A stretch of 64,000 nt of DNA from Perca fluviatilis (GCF_010015445.1 NC_053116.1:27614785-27678784), one strand, 5' to 3'. Numbered from the stretch's first letter, positions 11,238 through 50,330 are shown. Program-made: numbers and translations. The notes: generated by a model not told the origin, from the letters alone.

Positions 11238-12049
11238 CGGCCATTTTAACTGCCATTACTCAGCATGCTAGCTTCCAAGCATAAAAAACTGTTAGCTTAT
11301 AAGCAAGGCATTTCAGTAACATTTTAGACATGTTTTGGTTTTCCAAAACTTTCATTCTATTCTAGGATATTTTAGTGTGACAGTGACTGACCCTTTAGCT
11401 CGTCCTCCTCAAAGGAAACATGCAAAAACTAGCTTTAAATCATAAAATGCATTGAGAAAAACTTACCCTTCATCAGTGTCAGCATCAACTCAGTCAAATG
11501 ATGTCACGTCCTCTGAGTCATACCCTTAAAGGCGTATTACACACTTTTTATGTCGTTTTTTTATATAATGTGACAGGGCTGACCGAAAACATGGGGACAG
11601 TTGTAAAATACGATTTATTTGTGGAATTTATGTAGCATTTTATGTTTTTAATCAGTTAATGTGAATGATAACAACTTAAACTTTTAATTCATAGTTTTTT
11701 TTTTTCTAAATAACAGTTTTCAGAATAACAAAATTTTGGAGGAGGTAGTTCAAAATTGGCTGAGGACAGACCATTTTTCAGAATTTGTAATTTTCAAAAG
11801 TGTTTTTAATTAAGAATAAAACATCTAAGGACCTAATAAATTACATATTCCTTTAAAGCGCAACTCACAGAAATCACCCATTTAGTCATTTTCTGTCAGT
11901 TTTTGATTATACAAGTTAAATTCACTGTAACAATTCCAGGACAGATAATGTACGTTTCTGGTAGAATGTCCCAAGTACTTTATACTGCTGGACAGTTTAT
12001 TCTATGATAATACGTCATTATTCATGAGTTAATCGTATTTTTTTTTTTA

Positions 12050-12206
12050 CGCATTTATTTGTTATGACAGCTAGGTGAGAAAGGGGAGAGAGAGGAGGAA
12101 GGCATGCAGTAAATCATCACACGTCGGATTCAAACCCTGGACCTCTGCGTCGAGGAATAAACCTCCAAGTGTGCGCCTGCTCTACCCACTGAGCCAATCC
12201 GGCCAC
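12050..12206 (-). mobile_element. tRNA-derived SINE
   Basis: The minus strand begins GTGGCCGGATTGGCTCAGTG, then a B-box-like GGTTTGAATCC, then the CCTCTCTCTCCCCTTTCTCA body and a CTAGCTGTCATAACAAATAA tail. It is the same family as 7617-7767 in opposite orientation. Confidence 0.75.
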
Positions 12207-15184
12207 ATAACTAATGTTTTTTAAATCAACGAGTAAACAGTTCAACATTTCCCTCGGAAATGTAGCCTGGTGTAGAATAAGTATAAGGTAGCAGTAAATG
12301 GAAAAACTCAATCTAAAAATCGTACTTTCGTACAGTATTTGAGTATATGTACTTGGTCACTTTCCACCACGGTTAAAAAACAAACCGGTGTATGATGGAT
12401 CCTGTAACTGTGGTATCAATATGACCTAATTTTAATAGTTTGCAGTTACAAATATACTGCATCTCCAAAAACTATACTGTATTCTGGACTGTCATTTAGA
12501 AAGAGGTTGGTGGATTTTCAGAAATGCAAAATGTGTCCCACTTTATCTGAACACATTCTATTTTACAGCGGTTTCCAAACATTCTACAGCTCATTGAGCG
12601 GTTTTATAACAGAAAGTGCCTCCCTGTCCTGTTTTGGAATAAACACTTGAGGATGCAATCCTCCCCATACTCCATGTGTGAAGGTGAAACTGGGTCACAA
12701 ACACATAAGGTCAGGCAGAGTAGTGGATCAGTTAATACCATCTTGGCACACAATAACATAACTATATTAGGCTGTGGCAGACACCCTAGGCCCTGCAAGA
12801 AAATAGGTGCCAAGCTGATGATGTCAGAAGTGGCCCAGGTTTCTGCAGCATGTCAATATTTGACTGCAGTAGTGACTTGAGAAAAAAATATATATATATT
12901 TTAAAATTTGTAGAATGTAATTTGCCCCACAATACCCCTGGGTGTAGGGTGGGGGGTGAAAACAGATCTGAAGTACCAATGAAATCAGTGAGTAGCACAT
13001 TTGAGTGCTGGGCAGTACGATGGAAACATTTTAATTATCCTAAGAAATTCTTCCCTAATCAATATATAATCACAATATAGACTATACTTTAAAACAGTGA
13101 TTGGACATAGCATGTATCTAATTTCTCCTAAGACTGTATACTCATACTGGTTTTGTTGTTGGGGATGTTATTCTTAAATTTAGGAGTTGAAACTCTAAAA
13201 GTGTCATAGAAAGAAATATTATCCTACGATAATCGTTAACACATCACATTTTGTCTTGTTAATAACCACCACTTTAGACAAACACCCTTTTGTCATTTAC
13301 TTGACTCCCATCAACCTAAAATGAAGTAAAATCCAAAGGGTTTGATCTTCTGTTTGTGTATGATCGTATGTATAATGAACACACGAGAGACAGGGTCCGG
13401 TTTTAAAAACTCTCTCAGTAACTCTATTTCTGTATTAATGTACAACCGTTGAAAATTACAACAATTTTTTTGTATTTTCTTTTTTTTTTTTTTACGATCT
13501 ATCAACAGCCATTTTCCAGAAGAAAAGTGAACAATGTGAGCAGGAAGAAAGGAGAAAATAAAGAGCAAAATAAAGTGAGGGGATGAAGGTAAAGAAAGAA
13601 GACAGCACAAGATGGGGAAAGGAGACAGATTAACTGTTAACGTTTATTTTCTGCAGCGGAGTGTTTTGAGCACAAGTGTGTCAATGTGTACATGGTATGT
13701 GCGTGCAAATGCTGTGTCAATATCCGAGTGCTGTTGTGTGCACAAACGGCTGAGAGTACACTTAAGTTCATCATCTGATCAGTGGAGGTGCAAATGTTAG
13801 ATTTTTATGGAGAAGGTCTGGCTCACACTGGTTTGGATCTACACTAGCTGAACAAAATCAAGCAACATCATCAGTCGGAGAATGTAAAGAGACAAGAATG
13901 GGATTATTAGCGGTTTTACTTTGACCATAATGACTAGCAACTATTTGCTGGCAGTCGTAGCTGTAGGTCAGGTTAGGTACTAACACAAAAAAGGGGGAAG
14001 GTGTGTTTATTGTGAAACACTGGCAACAGAATCTATATGTATAAAAAAAAATTGTCTTTTAAACATTCATCTTATTCTTCTGTACTTTGTTTACATAAAC
14101 ATGCATTATAGGTAGGAAAATACTGTATATTGTTCATTTCGAGGAGTACGTGGGACTCTGAGGTCACCATTTTTTTCACAGTAAACACACCATATACACA
14201 TTTATGGCAGAAATAAAGCACCTTTACAATGAAAGGTCTCCATAAACTGCCATTGAGAATTCTTCATTGGGCTGTGTGAAGTTGCACCTATCCTGGTTGA
14301 TAAAACAAAGTCAGGGCAGTGACACATTTCCCACTCCACTAGACAGCTTCTTTCATTAAACCTTCCACAACTACTACATCATCATCATCATCATCTTTGC
14401 TGTAATCAATTCCTTATTCATTTATGTCTATTAACCTTTTGCAGCTTAGGAGAGGTAACTTAAATTTAAATGTTAAAAAAAACAAAAACAAAAAACACGT
14501 TACATGTGTTCAGGTCAATCCAGTAAGTACTACAAGTATAACTGCCAGCAAGTGCCCCCTAGTCATTGTGGTCTATGTGAAACCACCAAATACAGATCCA
14601 CAATCCGCACAGTCTCCTGAAAGAAAGCGTATTCCATCTCCCACATCTTCTTTGTCTGCTTAACAAAAGCTTAATTCAAGCATCATTTTACCTTTTCTCT
14701 CTAATGATTATTCCAGCATCACAGGAATAATGTTTGAGAATAACAGCTCTGACTCTTTTCAACAAACCTTTATCTGCTCGTGTCAGCGTATAAAAGCTTA
14801 ATGTGGCTTTAAAAGTATACCCACTGTTTTCAGACACGACAAGACCTGAAAATTGGACCTTTAAGATTAGATCTGAAAGAAAAAAAGCTGCAACAAGCAT
14901 AACCACGGTGAATGTAGTGATCTGGAGCCAAAACATGTAAATGAGTTGAGGAGGAGAAGAGGAAGGGGAGAAACAATCGTGCCATTAGGTTACTCTGCAG
15001 CATGATGGGAGTGAGAGGAGGGAACGACAGAAAGAAGCGAATGAGCGTGTAGAGAAGCAAAAAGGAGGGGTCAGCATGAGACTTCACCGAGGGATGGTCA
15101 TGGAGGGAAGCAAAGGTAGGAGGCAAAGAAGAAAGGAAGGACGTAAGGAGGGAGATGCTGGTGCTTTGCAGTCGCGATGGAGCT

Positions 15185-26842
<11,658 letters not shown>

Positions 26843-29060
26843 CCAATCGATTGAATCAACCACCCGCACAGGTAGACGGCCCGCCTACCTGTCGGATCCA
26901 GGTCCCCGTTTCTCCCTGCACCTCTTTCCACCTGCCTGCGTCACTGTTCAGAGACACCCTGTCTTCCCGTCTGCCTGAGGCGCGTAGAGAGCGCGCTCAG
27001 CAGCAGCGGAAGAAGCAGAAGAAGTCACACTCTCCGTCACTCATTTGGAAAGCTGGTTACAAGTTGATCTGAGGAGAAAAAAAGGCTGGAGAGGAGAGTA
27101 GAAAAGGAATGAATAAATAAGTGAGGAAGAGAAAGAAGTTAAATAATACAGGAAAAAGTGTGTGTGGGGGGGGGGGGGAGAAAAGAAAAACATGCATAAG
27201 TGATCAAAGTTGTTAATTATTCCTGCAGGATATTCCTAATATTTTAATAAATTGAATGCAGATCTTTAATACAATTCTGAAACAGTGTGGGTCTCCTGCA
27301 AGATTAGACTATGTTAAATTGGGGCTGATAAAAATGTCCACACATTCTGCCCATATTTTTGGTACATTTCCCAAACTATTCAAATGTATTGTCTAGATGT
27401 ATTTAAACGTGCTGGAGAGGCACCACTTCTGCTGCTCATGTCTGCCTTTAGTTTTGGATTCAACTTCACAAACACAGGATTTTACATCAGCTCTTGCCTA
27501 TATATCCTGTATGTTTCAATCCTACAACACTGTAGATCTGATCAAACACATGTGGGACACAAGGCATGGGTTAAGGCTTAAAGCGCGGTTTAGAGGATTA
27601 GCTGACTATGCTTTAGCCTTAAGGATGAGGGAAACATACAAACCGTAACTGTACTTAACTTGGTGACAAACCGTAAAGTAAAACTGGGCACATAACAGAA
27701 CAACAAAGTATGTCTCAATTGGAATTAAAACCAACTGCAAGCACACAACAACAAAGCAGTAATGCGTGACTGGAATAATAATCTAAATGATGGTAAATAG
27801 GAAAAGGCTAAAACCTTTTTACATGTATTTTGTCTATTATTCTAATGATTCTGGGGATCTTCTCATTGAACTTTTTTTTTTTGTCCTACGATGGCTTTCA
27901 AAATACTTTCAGTTAAAAAAAAACTCAGTACTGAACATCACCTTTACATACAGATTGTTAGTTATTGCCTTGTTTTACCCCAACATCAACCAGCTATTTG
28001 CCAAAGCAATACAATTCCTTTGAATGTAGAACTGCATTGTGGAAATACAATTCCCCAGCATTGCTGTGGCAAATTGTAGGTCCTTGTCAGAATGGGGGTT
28101 CCCTTTCCGCGCAGTTTTATCACTGTCCCATTTTGTTTTTTTATGTGGGTGGGTAGCTTTTTTGGGTAGTGTTTTTCTCCTTACCAAAACGTGTCTTCGC
28201 ACCATGTAACATAGTCCATAACTAAAGGGGGGTATACTCTGAAGATGATACAAACTTTGATCACAGAGGCCGTAAGTAGGCTTGTTTTCACATGTGATTT
28301 GTATCCACTATGGTGTTAAACAAAAAAAAAAAAAACATCGGATCAAAGTAGTTTGCTGGCACCGGGGATCAAATGTGACTTCGCAAATATCCACCTGAAT
28401 AAAAAACAAGGTTAGTCGGGAAAGACTGCTGCCAGCTGGCCCCGGTGCTTGCATTCCGTCCGGTCCAGGCTAAAAATAGGCAGCCGACTAGGTGACACAC
28501 ATCTTGCCAGGCTAACGTTATTGTATCACGGCGACTCAGCACAGTTTTGGTAACACGGCTTGGGGGATGGGAAGTAATATGTCCGGGGAAGAATTGGGCA
28601 ACGTAAAAAAAACGACATGGTTGTTGCTGGGCATCGGCCATTCGGTCAGACTTCGGTGCAGAAATTAAAAAACGGCAGTAAAGTCCAATCCACAGAACGG
28701 CTGGCCAATTTACTGTTAGCCGGATTAGCTTCCTGGCTAGCGTGCTGGAAGCTAGCTAGCTATATTCAGCAGCGAAGTAACATGCCAAACTCACGAGTTT
28801 GGCAAGTTAAATTGTTGGGTATTTTTTAGAGCAGAGCAGCAAAAGCCCTTAAGAAAAAGTTAATTTTGTTCTCCAACAATTTACAACACAAGCGCTAGCC
28901 TGGTTAGCCACCCCCTTATCGTTGTCTTCCACTGTGCCGCCTCTCACCCACTTTACTCCGGGGATTGAGATGTAAACAAGGCCCTCAAGCTCGGAAGTAA
29001 ACAGGCACATTTATACAACTGCTGCATTGACTTCCACTGGTTAAAGTCGGTGGTATTTAC

Positions 29061-29210
29061 CTCTCAGAGAAGCGTCGGCTCGGCCCGCGTTGACAACCAG
29101 GAGTGTTTTTTTGTGTGGGGAAATCCACAGAGCGATACACACCGTCCGCTTGGCTGGTAGGCGGAAGATCGACAGTTACAGAGGTACTTATCAATGACGT
29201 CACTTCCGCG
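29061..29210 (-). promoter_or_regulatory. arih2: arih2 untranslated exon 1 and promoter with CRE and ETS-like sites
   Basis: On the minus strand a donor, GAGAG|gtaaat, at 29055-29065 ends a CpG-containing stretch that fits an untranslated first exon. A perfect TGACGTCA lies at 29195-29202, directly followed by an ETS-like CACTTCCGCG. A second GCGGAAG lies at 29161-29167. The exon start is not determined. Confidence 0.5.
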
Positions 29211-29791
29211 TTTATCATGCCAGCCTCCTCTCTCTTCTATGACAAGCAGCCGTTTCAACCTCTTATATACTGTCTATGGTTTCAACTCATGCATTAATAC
29301 TGTCCATTAATACTTCAGCAGTATTACAAGAATGGAGCAACATCTTTTAAGTTCTTACAAACAGACATCCATATATTACAGGAGTTTCAAGGGTTCATTT
29401 AATATGCATTTCAACAACCAGGATGTATCTTTAGTTGGTTGCAGGATTTCAGATTTGTGTGTTTAGGCTCTCTGGTAAACATCACAGTCATGTATCATGA
29501 TGTAATAAAGGGAATGTTTCCACATCCATACACAAATCCTCATTAATCAAATTAAATTACCTCACATGGGTTAGTCTAAATTTCTTATAGAAAACATTCT
29601 TATATAGCAACTTAAACATGCATCTGAACATATTGAAGTGTAGACATTATCATATCAAAAATGTGCAGGTCTAAACCGCTCGTTACTTTTTGCCCTGCAT
29701 TTGTGTAGCAATAATTGAATTTTTAGTCTCATTGCCATTGTAATTAGTCAATATTTGTTTATGCTGGACTTGATGATTTAAAGTTAACTGG

Positions 29792-29998
<207 letters not shown>

Positions 29999-31396
29999 TT
30001 TGAGTTGTCTGCTTTTAACTGATATTTCAACATTTCTTGGAAAAATACTTTTCATACAAAAACAGTTTACAACTTTAAATACAGCCATCATCTGCTGTGT
30101 ACAAACACGTATAGAGACACAAGGTGTGAAACAGTGACAAAAGTGTGAAAGAGGTGAGTAAGAGGCTGAATGTGAGGGCTGATAGAGAATGCAGCAGGAA
30201 CAAGTGAACCTCCAGGGATGTAGCAGTCTAACAAGGAACGAGAGAAAAAGAGGAAGTACAGTATTTGTGAGAAATCATGACTAATGAATCATTCAATAAC
30301 TTCTTGTTTTAGTTTAAACCTTTTTAGGGTTACATGGTCCTTGTGTGCATCTATCTGTAAGATAAGTGGATGCTACAACCCCAAAACAGTGACATCCAAT
30401 TAAGAGTGCACAGTAGCAGAGCTACAAAAACATGGCTGTTTGTGCTCGTTCCTGAAAATATGATAACCAGGAAATACAGTTTTCACGTAATAATAACAGT
30501 ATAAGTTTCTGTTTTCATTGTGTCAGCTTACATAGTGTACGGTCCAGCCAGTAACAATGGCTGTGGTCCAGTTGGTCGTCACGTGGTGGCAAGGTTGGGG
30601 AAACATGCTCATATGGAATGAGATGAAATGAAAACAGTAGAAGGTAGTGGAGCCACTCCAAAAAATATGTTAATTTGCCTTCATTGTTTGTAGTGTTGTT
30701 GGTACATGGGGTATTGTGTTTAATTGCTACCCAAGACATCAATTCAAGTCGGCATAAGCTGTATATGCCATTTTGTGTGCTGAACCGAAAGGGAAATCGT
30801 GCCCACCGGGCTCAAACTAGCACATCAAGTTTTGGAGAACACCCACTGAATACTTGCAAGAGGGCTGAGTGTATCATGTTGTGAGGACATTTTCCTGTCC
30901 CTCCTTTCAGGTTGTTTGTTTTCTCCGAGGCAACCTGATAACACTTTTCTGCACAAAAGCACACGTGTCAACTTGCTGGATTTGATATTCACCTGTGTTT
31001 CCCCCCCCTGGCATGTGCTATATTTCTACTAATCTCTCGTATAAAAGCCTAACAGTACATGAACTAATGGGAGTGTGCACAGTGATGGTGGAGACAGAGC
31101 AGGTTTAATGCACGTATTATCACCACTGGAAGAAACGGATCGTTCTGCAGTGCACTACCCAACATTTTTCTCCTTATTTTTCCTCTCTTTCCTCTCCTGC
31201 TTATTATGTTACAGCCAAATGTTCCAGGGATGACCAAACTTGTAAAAAATGTATTCCAAATTTGTCCCACCTGGGGCAAATTTTATCTTGCTTTGTGAAC
31301 ATCTTCCAGAGTAAATACCAGGACCAGCTCTTTTGAGAGCAGAGTGTAATCAACCTTGATTTAACTAAAGTCGAGTGCAGTTTTGGATGTTTGACA

Positions 31397-45399
<14,003 letters not shown>

Positions 45400-45640
45400 G
45401 TTGTCTTTTCTCAAACGTTTCTAAATACAAATCTATTTTCTTTACATTTAAATGTCTTTTGGCAAAACTAGACAGGCGGAAGCCCCTCAGCTGTCTACCT
45501 GGTGTTGTGTAAGGGTTTGGAAACAGCAGTTATCCAACATTTCACTCTGCAGCTTTCATAACACTCCGGTTGTTTTGGTGGCAGGCTCTGACGTCACGTC
45601 CGCTCCTTCTTCTTCGCCGCTAATGTTGCACCGGCCGCAA
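45400..45640 (-). promoter_or_regulatory. xpc: xpc 5' UTR/promoter with CRE
   Basis: A CpG-bearing stretch upstream of the xpc ATG with TGACGTCA at 45589-45596, within TGACGTCACGTCCG, 190 bp before the start codon. The same 14-mer lies upstream of impdh2. The transcription start is not determined. Confidence 0.55.
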
Positions 45641-45936
45641 AATTACGAATCCCTCGAGTGGTTAAGGTTAGGGGATTGGACCTCAATGGATTGGACCAGT
45701 ACATGTAAGCATGGACGCCTGGCCAATAGTAGTGTGTGGATGCTGTTGAAGGACGGGTCTTGGCGTGGCCATAGTTGGGGGGGGGGGGAATATCGCGCAC
45801 CGGCCGCACCAAGCCAGAGAATGTCTAATAAGGGGAGAACTTCCACTCTCTGGAAAATTCCGGGTTGGTACAATGGGGCTAATAGAGAGTGAGATAGGGA
45901 GTGAACAGGCTCTCCATAGACAGGCTCTGACCAAGC

Positions 45937-45996
45937 CTTCTTCTTCTTATTCTTCTTCTTCTTCTTCTTCTTCTTCTTCTTCTTCTTCTTCTTCTT
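45937..45996. repeat. (TTC)n microsatellite
   Basis: About 60 bp of near-pure TTC, a polypurine-polypyrimidine tract, upstream of xpc. Confidence 0.95.
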
Positions 45997-45999
45997 CAA

Positions 46000-47160
46000 C
46001 CCTCTTCTCTTAATACATCCATGCTTAAACCTTTATGCCAAAGATCATCTATACTTGGTTCTAAACCGTATCTGCTTATGCCTACCTTTTCAGGCTGACA
46101 CACGTATGAAGGGCAGCTATACATATAAATTATGTTTTTATTTAAGCAATGTAATACCACATTATGGACACTGAGGGGTGGTTTTGTGCTATATATGAAG
46201 CTCAACAGCAACAAGCCACAGGTGAGCTGTCTCTGTTGCAGCTCCTCACCGAAGTGTAATCTTGAGCTTTGACAGTGTTTGACACATTTATAACTAAATT
46301 CACGGGGTTTTGTAAAAGAGACACTCAAGCCGGGTGGCTACACAACCGTCTGGCAACAATAGGGTCTGTTTATTTATTTATTTTAGATTTGAAGCATTTA
46401 GCCAGAGGCAAGCTACATTATGAGTTCAGAAGTAGAAGAGAACAATCCAGTCTCTAGATTCACAATGTTAAAGACAGCTAGCCTTAAAGAGCCATACCAG
46501 ATTTTGAAAAATGGTGTAATGTAGGCTACTGTGTAATATAAACTTAGCATAAAACAATGCAAAACCACCAGTAATAGGTTTACTGTACTATATTATATAT
46601 ATAATGAAGTATATTTTATGAGGACTTTAATACTGATGAACTCATAAAAATCTGTGATTTGTGTCACTTTCTCTTGTTATATGAATGTTCTCGTTTTTTA
46701 CCGCAGTCAGTGTGCCTAGAAGATTGTGTTGAAAAAAAGAAATTATCAGAAAATCATATGATTTATGGATTTGTGTTCACATTTTATTTTAGTATGATGG
46801 TTAATGGATTCTAGGGTGTGTACAGAAACATGAGACCATTAGTCAACTCTGTACAACTATTAGGCAAAATCACAAGGCTGAGTAGAAGTAGAGTAGTAAG
46901 TTTCCACCTTTTTCAGATCATCTGTGACAGATTTATGTCTTGGTTCTATTTTACTTATAAGTAAATCTGTAGGTTTGTGCAATGTTTCACTTGCTTCCAT
47001 GTTGCCCATTGGAAATGTGTCCTCTGATGACAAACCTGTTCACTGAGGTGATTCTGTTCTATTAATAAAGTATTATGGATAAAAAAAAATGTATGGAACT
47101 GTTTGATTCACATTTCATTTGTGTGTGTTTCCTCAATATGTCAGGAGGACCTCAGATTCT
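46000..47160. other. Intergenic, no gene seen
   Basis: AT-rich sequence with short, unrelated open frames. I see no conserved protein motif, splice-bounded exon or RNA gene. Confidence 0.6.
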
Positions 47161-47163
47161 CTC

Positions 47164-47288
47164 TCATTCACTGGCTCCAGGCATAAGAATGTGGCTTTTG
47201 TCGTCTATATGTGTGTCAGCCATGTCCTGGGAGTTTCGCTGTCTTCCACCCAGTGCATGTTGGATATTCTCTTCATCCCACTGGGGCC
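47164..47288 (-). CDS. Possible terminal exon of an unknown gene
   Basis: After an acceptor-like ttcattcttattcag, the minus strand stays open for 40 codons (PQWDEENIQHALGGRQRNSQ then DMADTHIDDKSHILMPGASE) and stops at 47164-47166. The composition is acidic and protein-like, not repeat-like. No upstream exon, start or poly(A) signal was identified and I recognise no family. It could be chance. Confidence 0.25.
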
Positions 47289-47580
47289 CTGAATAAGAAT
47301 GAAGTGGGTAAAAGACCATGACTGAATGAATTCTTTATCTTGTTATTTTGCGAAGAGTATGTGTGATTCCACTACGAGTTCTGCCTCTTCAATCAATTTA
47401 GTTCATTTTGCTTCAATTTAATTTTCATTCTGCTCTGTTGTGATCCGTATCGATCATGTTGGGACTCTGTAGCAGATGTGTGTGTTTCACTTCAGAGAGC
47501 CATCTGTCAGCTGATACAGTCAGACAGCTTCAGACTGACTCGCTGCAGTAGGGGCCTGATGGGACCTTTTCTGTCCCGAG

Positions 47581-47645
47581 TGTGTGCATGTGTAAAGTAT
47601 GCACCATACATATGCATACCTACTGCATGCATACGCATAAATGCA
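47581..47645 (-). repeat. Right copy of the long-distance inverted repeat
   Basis: Inverted counterpart of 44131-44195, with core GCACCATACATATGCATACC. Confidence 0.7.
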
Positions 47646-47784
47646 TGTTTATGTGTGCAGTGCGTGTGCCTCCATATTTCTGTGTGACTGTGTGACAGAT
47701 TTTCGCTTCACAGTCTCCTGGATGTGTGCATGCATTTATTGCCTTCTGTGAGCACGTGGGGTCTTGAGAGTGTGCTTATACATA

Positions 47785-47786
<2 letters not shown>

Positions 47787-47834
<48 letters not shown>
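47787..47834. repeat. (GT)n microsatellite
   Basis: About 48 bp of GT repeat in the intergenic region right of xpc. Confidence 0.95.
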
Positions 47835-47837
<3 letters not shown>

Positions 47838-47839
47838 TG

Positions 47840-49630
47840 TGTGTTTATGTGAGGTGACAGGGCATGAGTCCATGGTCCAGTGCGCTGTGCTCCCAGCGCG
47901 GTGCATGGCTTCCATCCCTATATGAACCATCAGTACAGTCAGATAGGAATAAAAAGCCATACAGCGCACTGGGCATTGGGAAGGCTGGATTTTAAGAGCA
48001 ACGACACACACACACACACATACACACGCACACACACAGTCAGATGATAGATGGAAAGACATTGAAAAAAAAAAAACTGTGGCCTGCAAAACCGGAAAAT
48101 GGGATAACGGCAGGCAAAGGTCATCAACACACAGAGAGGAAGACAGAGAGCTGGGGCCTGTATACAGCATCATACTGGGCCAAGGACTGGTCTACGGAGT
48201 GACCAGAAGACCAACAGAGTGTGAGTCAGAGGGAGGGCATGTGAAGCCTCATCAAGGATGAGGGATGGCGCCCGGTGTTGAGGTGTGGCAACACTTTTTT
48301 TTTTTATCACCACAGTGTTGTCTACAAGGCAGCTGGATTTCCAACTGTGCAACTCTTAGCTCATGAGGATCAGGCAGAACCAATCTGATATATAATGTAC
48401 ATGAATCTTGACTTGTTAACTTTCACACACCACAATGTTTTAGATGGAGCGTCCACAAAAAGTCCCTTATTGGATATTGGGTTAAAGCACAGGTCTTTCC
48501 TTTTTTGATTCCTACTTTTTCATACCACATATTACACTCTACCTTCATTTCAACCATATGTATATCACTTATCCTCCCCTTAGCACAAATAACACACTTT
48601 GTTAGCACAGTATACAAGTGTTGCAATCTATAATCCACATACCCTTATGGATGTCTAAACAAAGATGCCTATGCTAACAAAGGAAACATCCCCAGAGTGT
48701 CCAAAATACTTTTACATATGTTCATTTCAAATATATTTTGAGATATAGTTTCCTTCTTGGCAACAAGTATTCATTCACAAATACAGTTCAAATCTACGTA
48801 TACGTCTACAAATTGGTTTTGGTCCAATTTTGTTTTGTTTTGAAATATATACTCACATATTTTAATCTTTGTATGATGTGTAAATTTAATAAATTAGATT
48901 CAAACATGATGTGTTTGAATGTCTTAACGCAACCTTAACTTTATTTTCCTGTGAAAAGATCACACCTGTGCCGCAAAGATTTTAAAATTAAATTGGGCTT
49001 TTCATATCAGTGTAAATCCAACTGTTAGGATTTAATAAAAATAAAAAATGTAATTAATTAAATTAAATAATTTGCTCTTTAAAATGATGGGTCAACTTTT
49101 CCACCAATGAGCTTTGTGGCACCTGTTGTCCTCTTGAATAGGAACCACATGCTGCAAACTCAACCAGATTAACACATTTTTGTAAAACCAATTTTAAAAA
49201 ACCTTTCAGAGAGAGCGATAATTATACGTTTCACAGAACAACCAACATGTTTTCCTTTAATCAAGAGTCAGTCACATCTTTGCAATTGACAACCTCCTCA
49301 TTATGCCCCATATGGGCACTTGTTTCTGGAATAGGCTATTCCTTAATCATGAAACTGAGAAAGTAGATCTTAAGACTGATTAGAGACTCAGTAAGAGGGA
49401 CCGCAGGGAAGGTTATGTTTAGTGCAATAAATTTGTAAAATATAAAATAATCCCTCTCTGAAGTACATATCCTGTTCTTTCATTCTTGGGCCTCATAGCT
49501 CCACGAATGACTTGGAAAAGGATTGAGTATTTGGCAAGTGACTGCTTAAAACAAGAATACCCTCCCCCCCCCTCCAAAAAAGCCCTAGAAGTCTAAAGTA
49601 GATATGCTGTTATTGTTTTCTACAGAAATA
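47840..49630. other. Intergenic, no gene supported
   Basis: Contains a short CA tract near 48005-48040 and AT-rich sequence. Some short frames exist, for example around 47870-47960 on the minus strand, but none has paired splice sites and a recognisable motif. Confidence 0.55.
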
Positions 49631-49639
49631 AAGCCCAAT

Positions 49640-50330
49640 AAACTGTCCTGTCGCGCTTTAAGAGGCTTCACAACTTCAAGGAGCGGATATGAAATAAATC
49701 CAATTACGGAGCTGTCAATCAAGACGCTAATTAGTACGGCCCCGGCAGACTAAGTGGCATTAAAGCTGGAAATTCAAAATAAAGGCGACGAGAGAGACAA
49801 CAAAAAAATCACACAAAACCGGAAAATTGGTCGCTGAAAACATGACAACTACCGCAAATAAACCTCATCAGACGCTTCCTCACAACCTCTAGACCGGCTG
49901 TTGCTATTTCTGGATCGCCACAGACGAGCAACCGCAGCTCGTGAAAAAAAATGAAGAAGACGCGAGCATCCATCATCCGAGCCGGGACACCTAGCCGGGT
50001 CCTCTTACGCCTCTGTACCCCTCTGCTTCATGCGTCCTCCGGGCTGCTGGAGCTCCTGAGGTGATCCAAGCAAACAGGGTCCGGCTTCAAACAGGTGGGC
50101 TCCGCTCCAGGCTTGTGCTTCTGATCGCTTCTGCATGAGGCTTGAACAATAGTCCAGACTAGTAGTTTGTCTCCTCTTGTCTAAAGAGAAGGGGGTCGGT
50201 GATGCTGCCGCTGCCACCGGTGGATATGTGGAGTTTGATCGCCCCTTTACGCATCTGTGCGTATGTCCATTCAGCGGCAAACAGACAGAGCGAGAGAGAG
50301 GGAGAGAGAGTGAGTGAGGGGAGGGAGGGA
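49640..50330. promoter_or_regulatory. Possible conserved noncoding / promoter-like island
   Basis: This block differs from its AT-rich, repeat-rich surroundings: higher complexity, TAATTA/CTAATTAG homeodomain-type cores and CTGTCAATCA-like sites at about 49700-49740, then a CpG-containing stretch at 49880-50280. No clear ORF: a 37-codon plus-strand frame beginning MKKTRASIIRAG at about 49950 is the best and is unconvincing. It may be an enhancer or a 5' UTR of a gene outside the window. Confidence 0.35.

Larger units (their letters stand above)
7942..11972. mobile_element. 4.03-kb DNA transposon, 26-bp TIRs, AAGT target duplication, superfamily unassigned
   Basis: The left end (7942-7967) and right end (11947-11972) are perfect inverted copies of GGGACATTCTACCAGAAA, extended to 26 bp with a single G/C difference (then GTACATT). 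AAGT lies directly outside both ends (7938-7941 and 11973-11976), so a 4-bp target duplication is likely. Related GTGACAGG/CCTGTCAC subterminal repeats cluster near both ends. Two minus-strand ORF pieces (9539-10276 and 10587-10844) lie inside with only about 300 bp between them, too little for a complete transposase core, so this copy is probably internally deleted. It is intergenic between impdh2 and arih2. A 4-bp duplication is known for Sola-type elements, but I cannot assign the proteins to Sola or any named superfamily. Confidence 0.8.
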
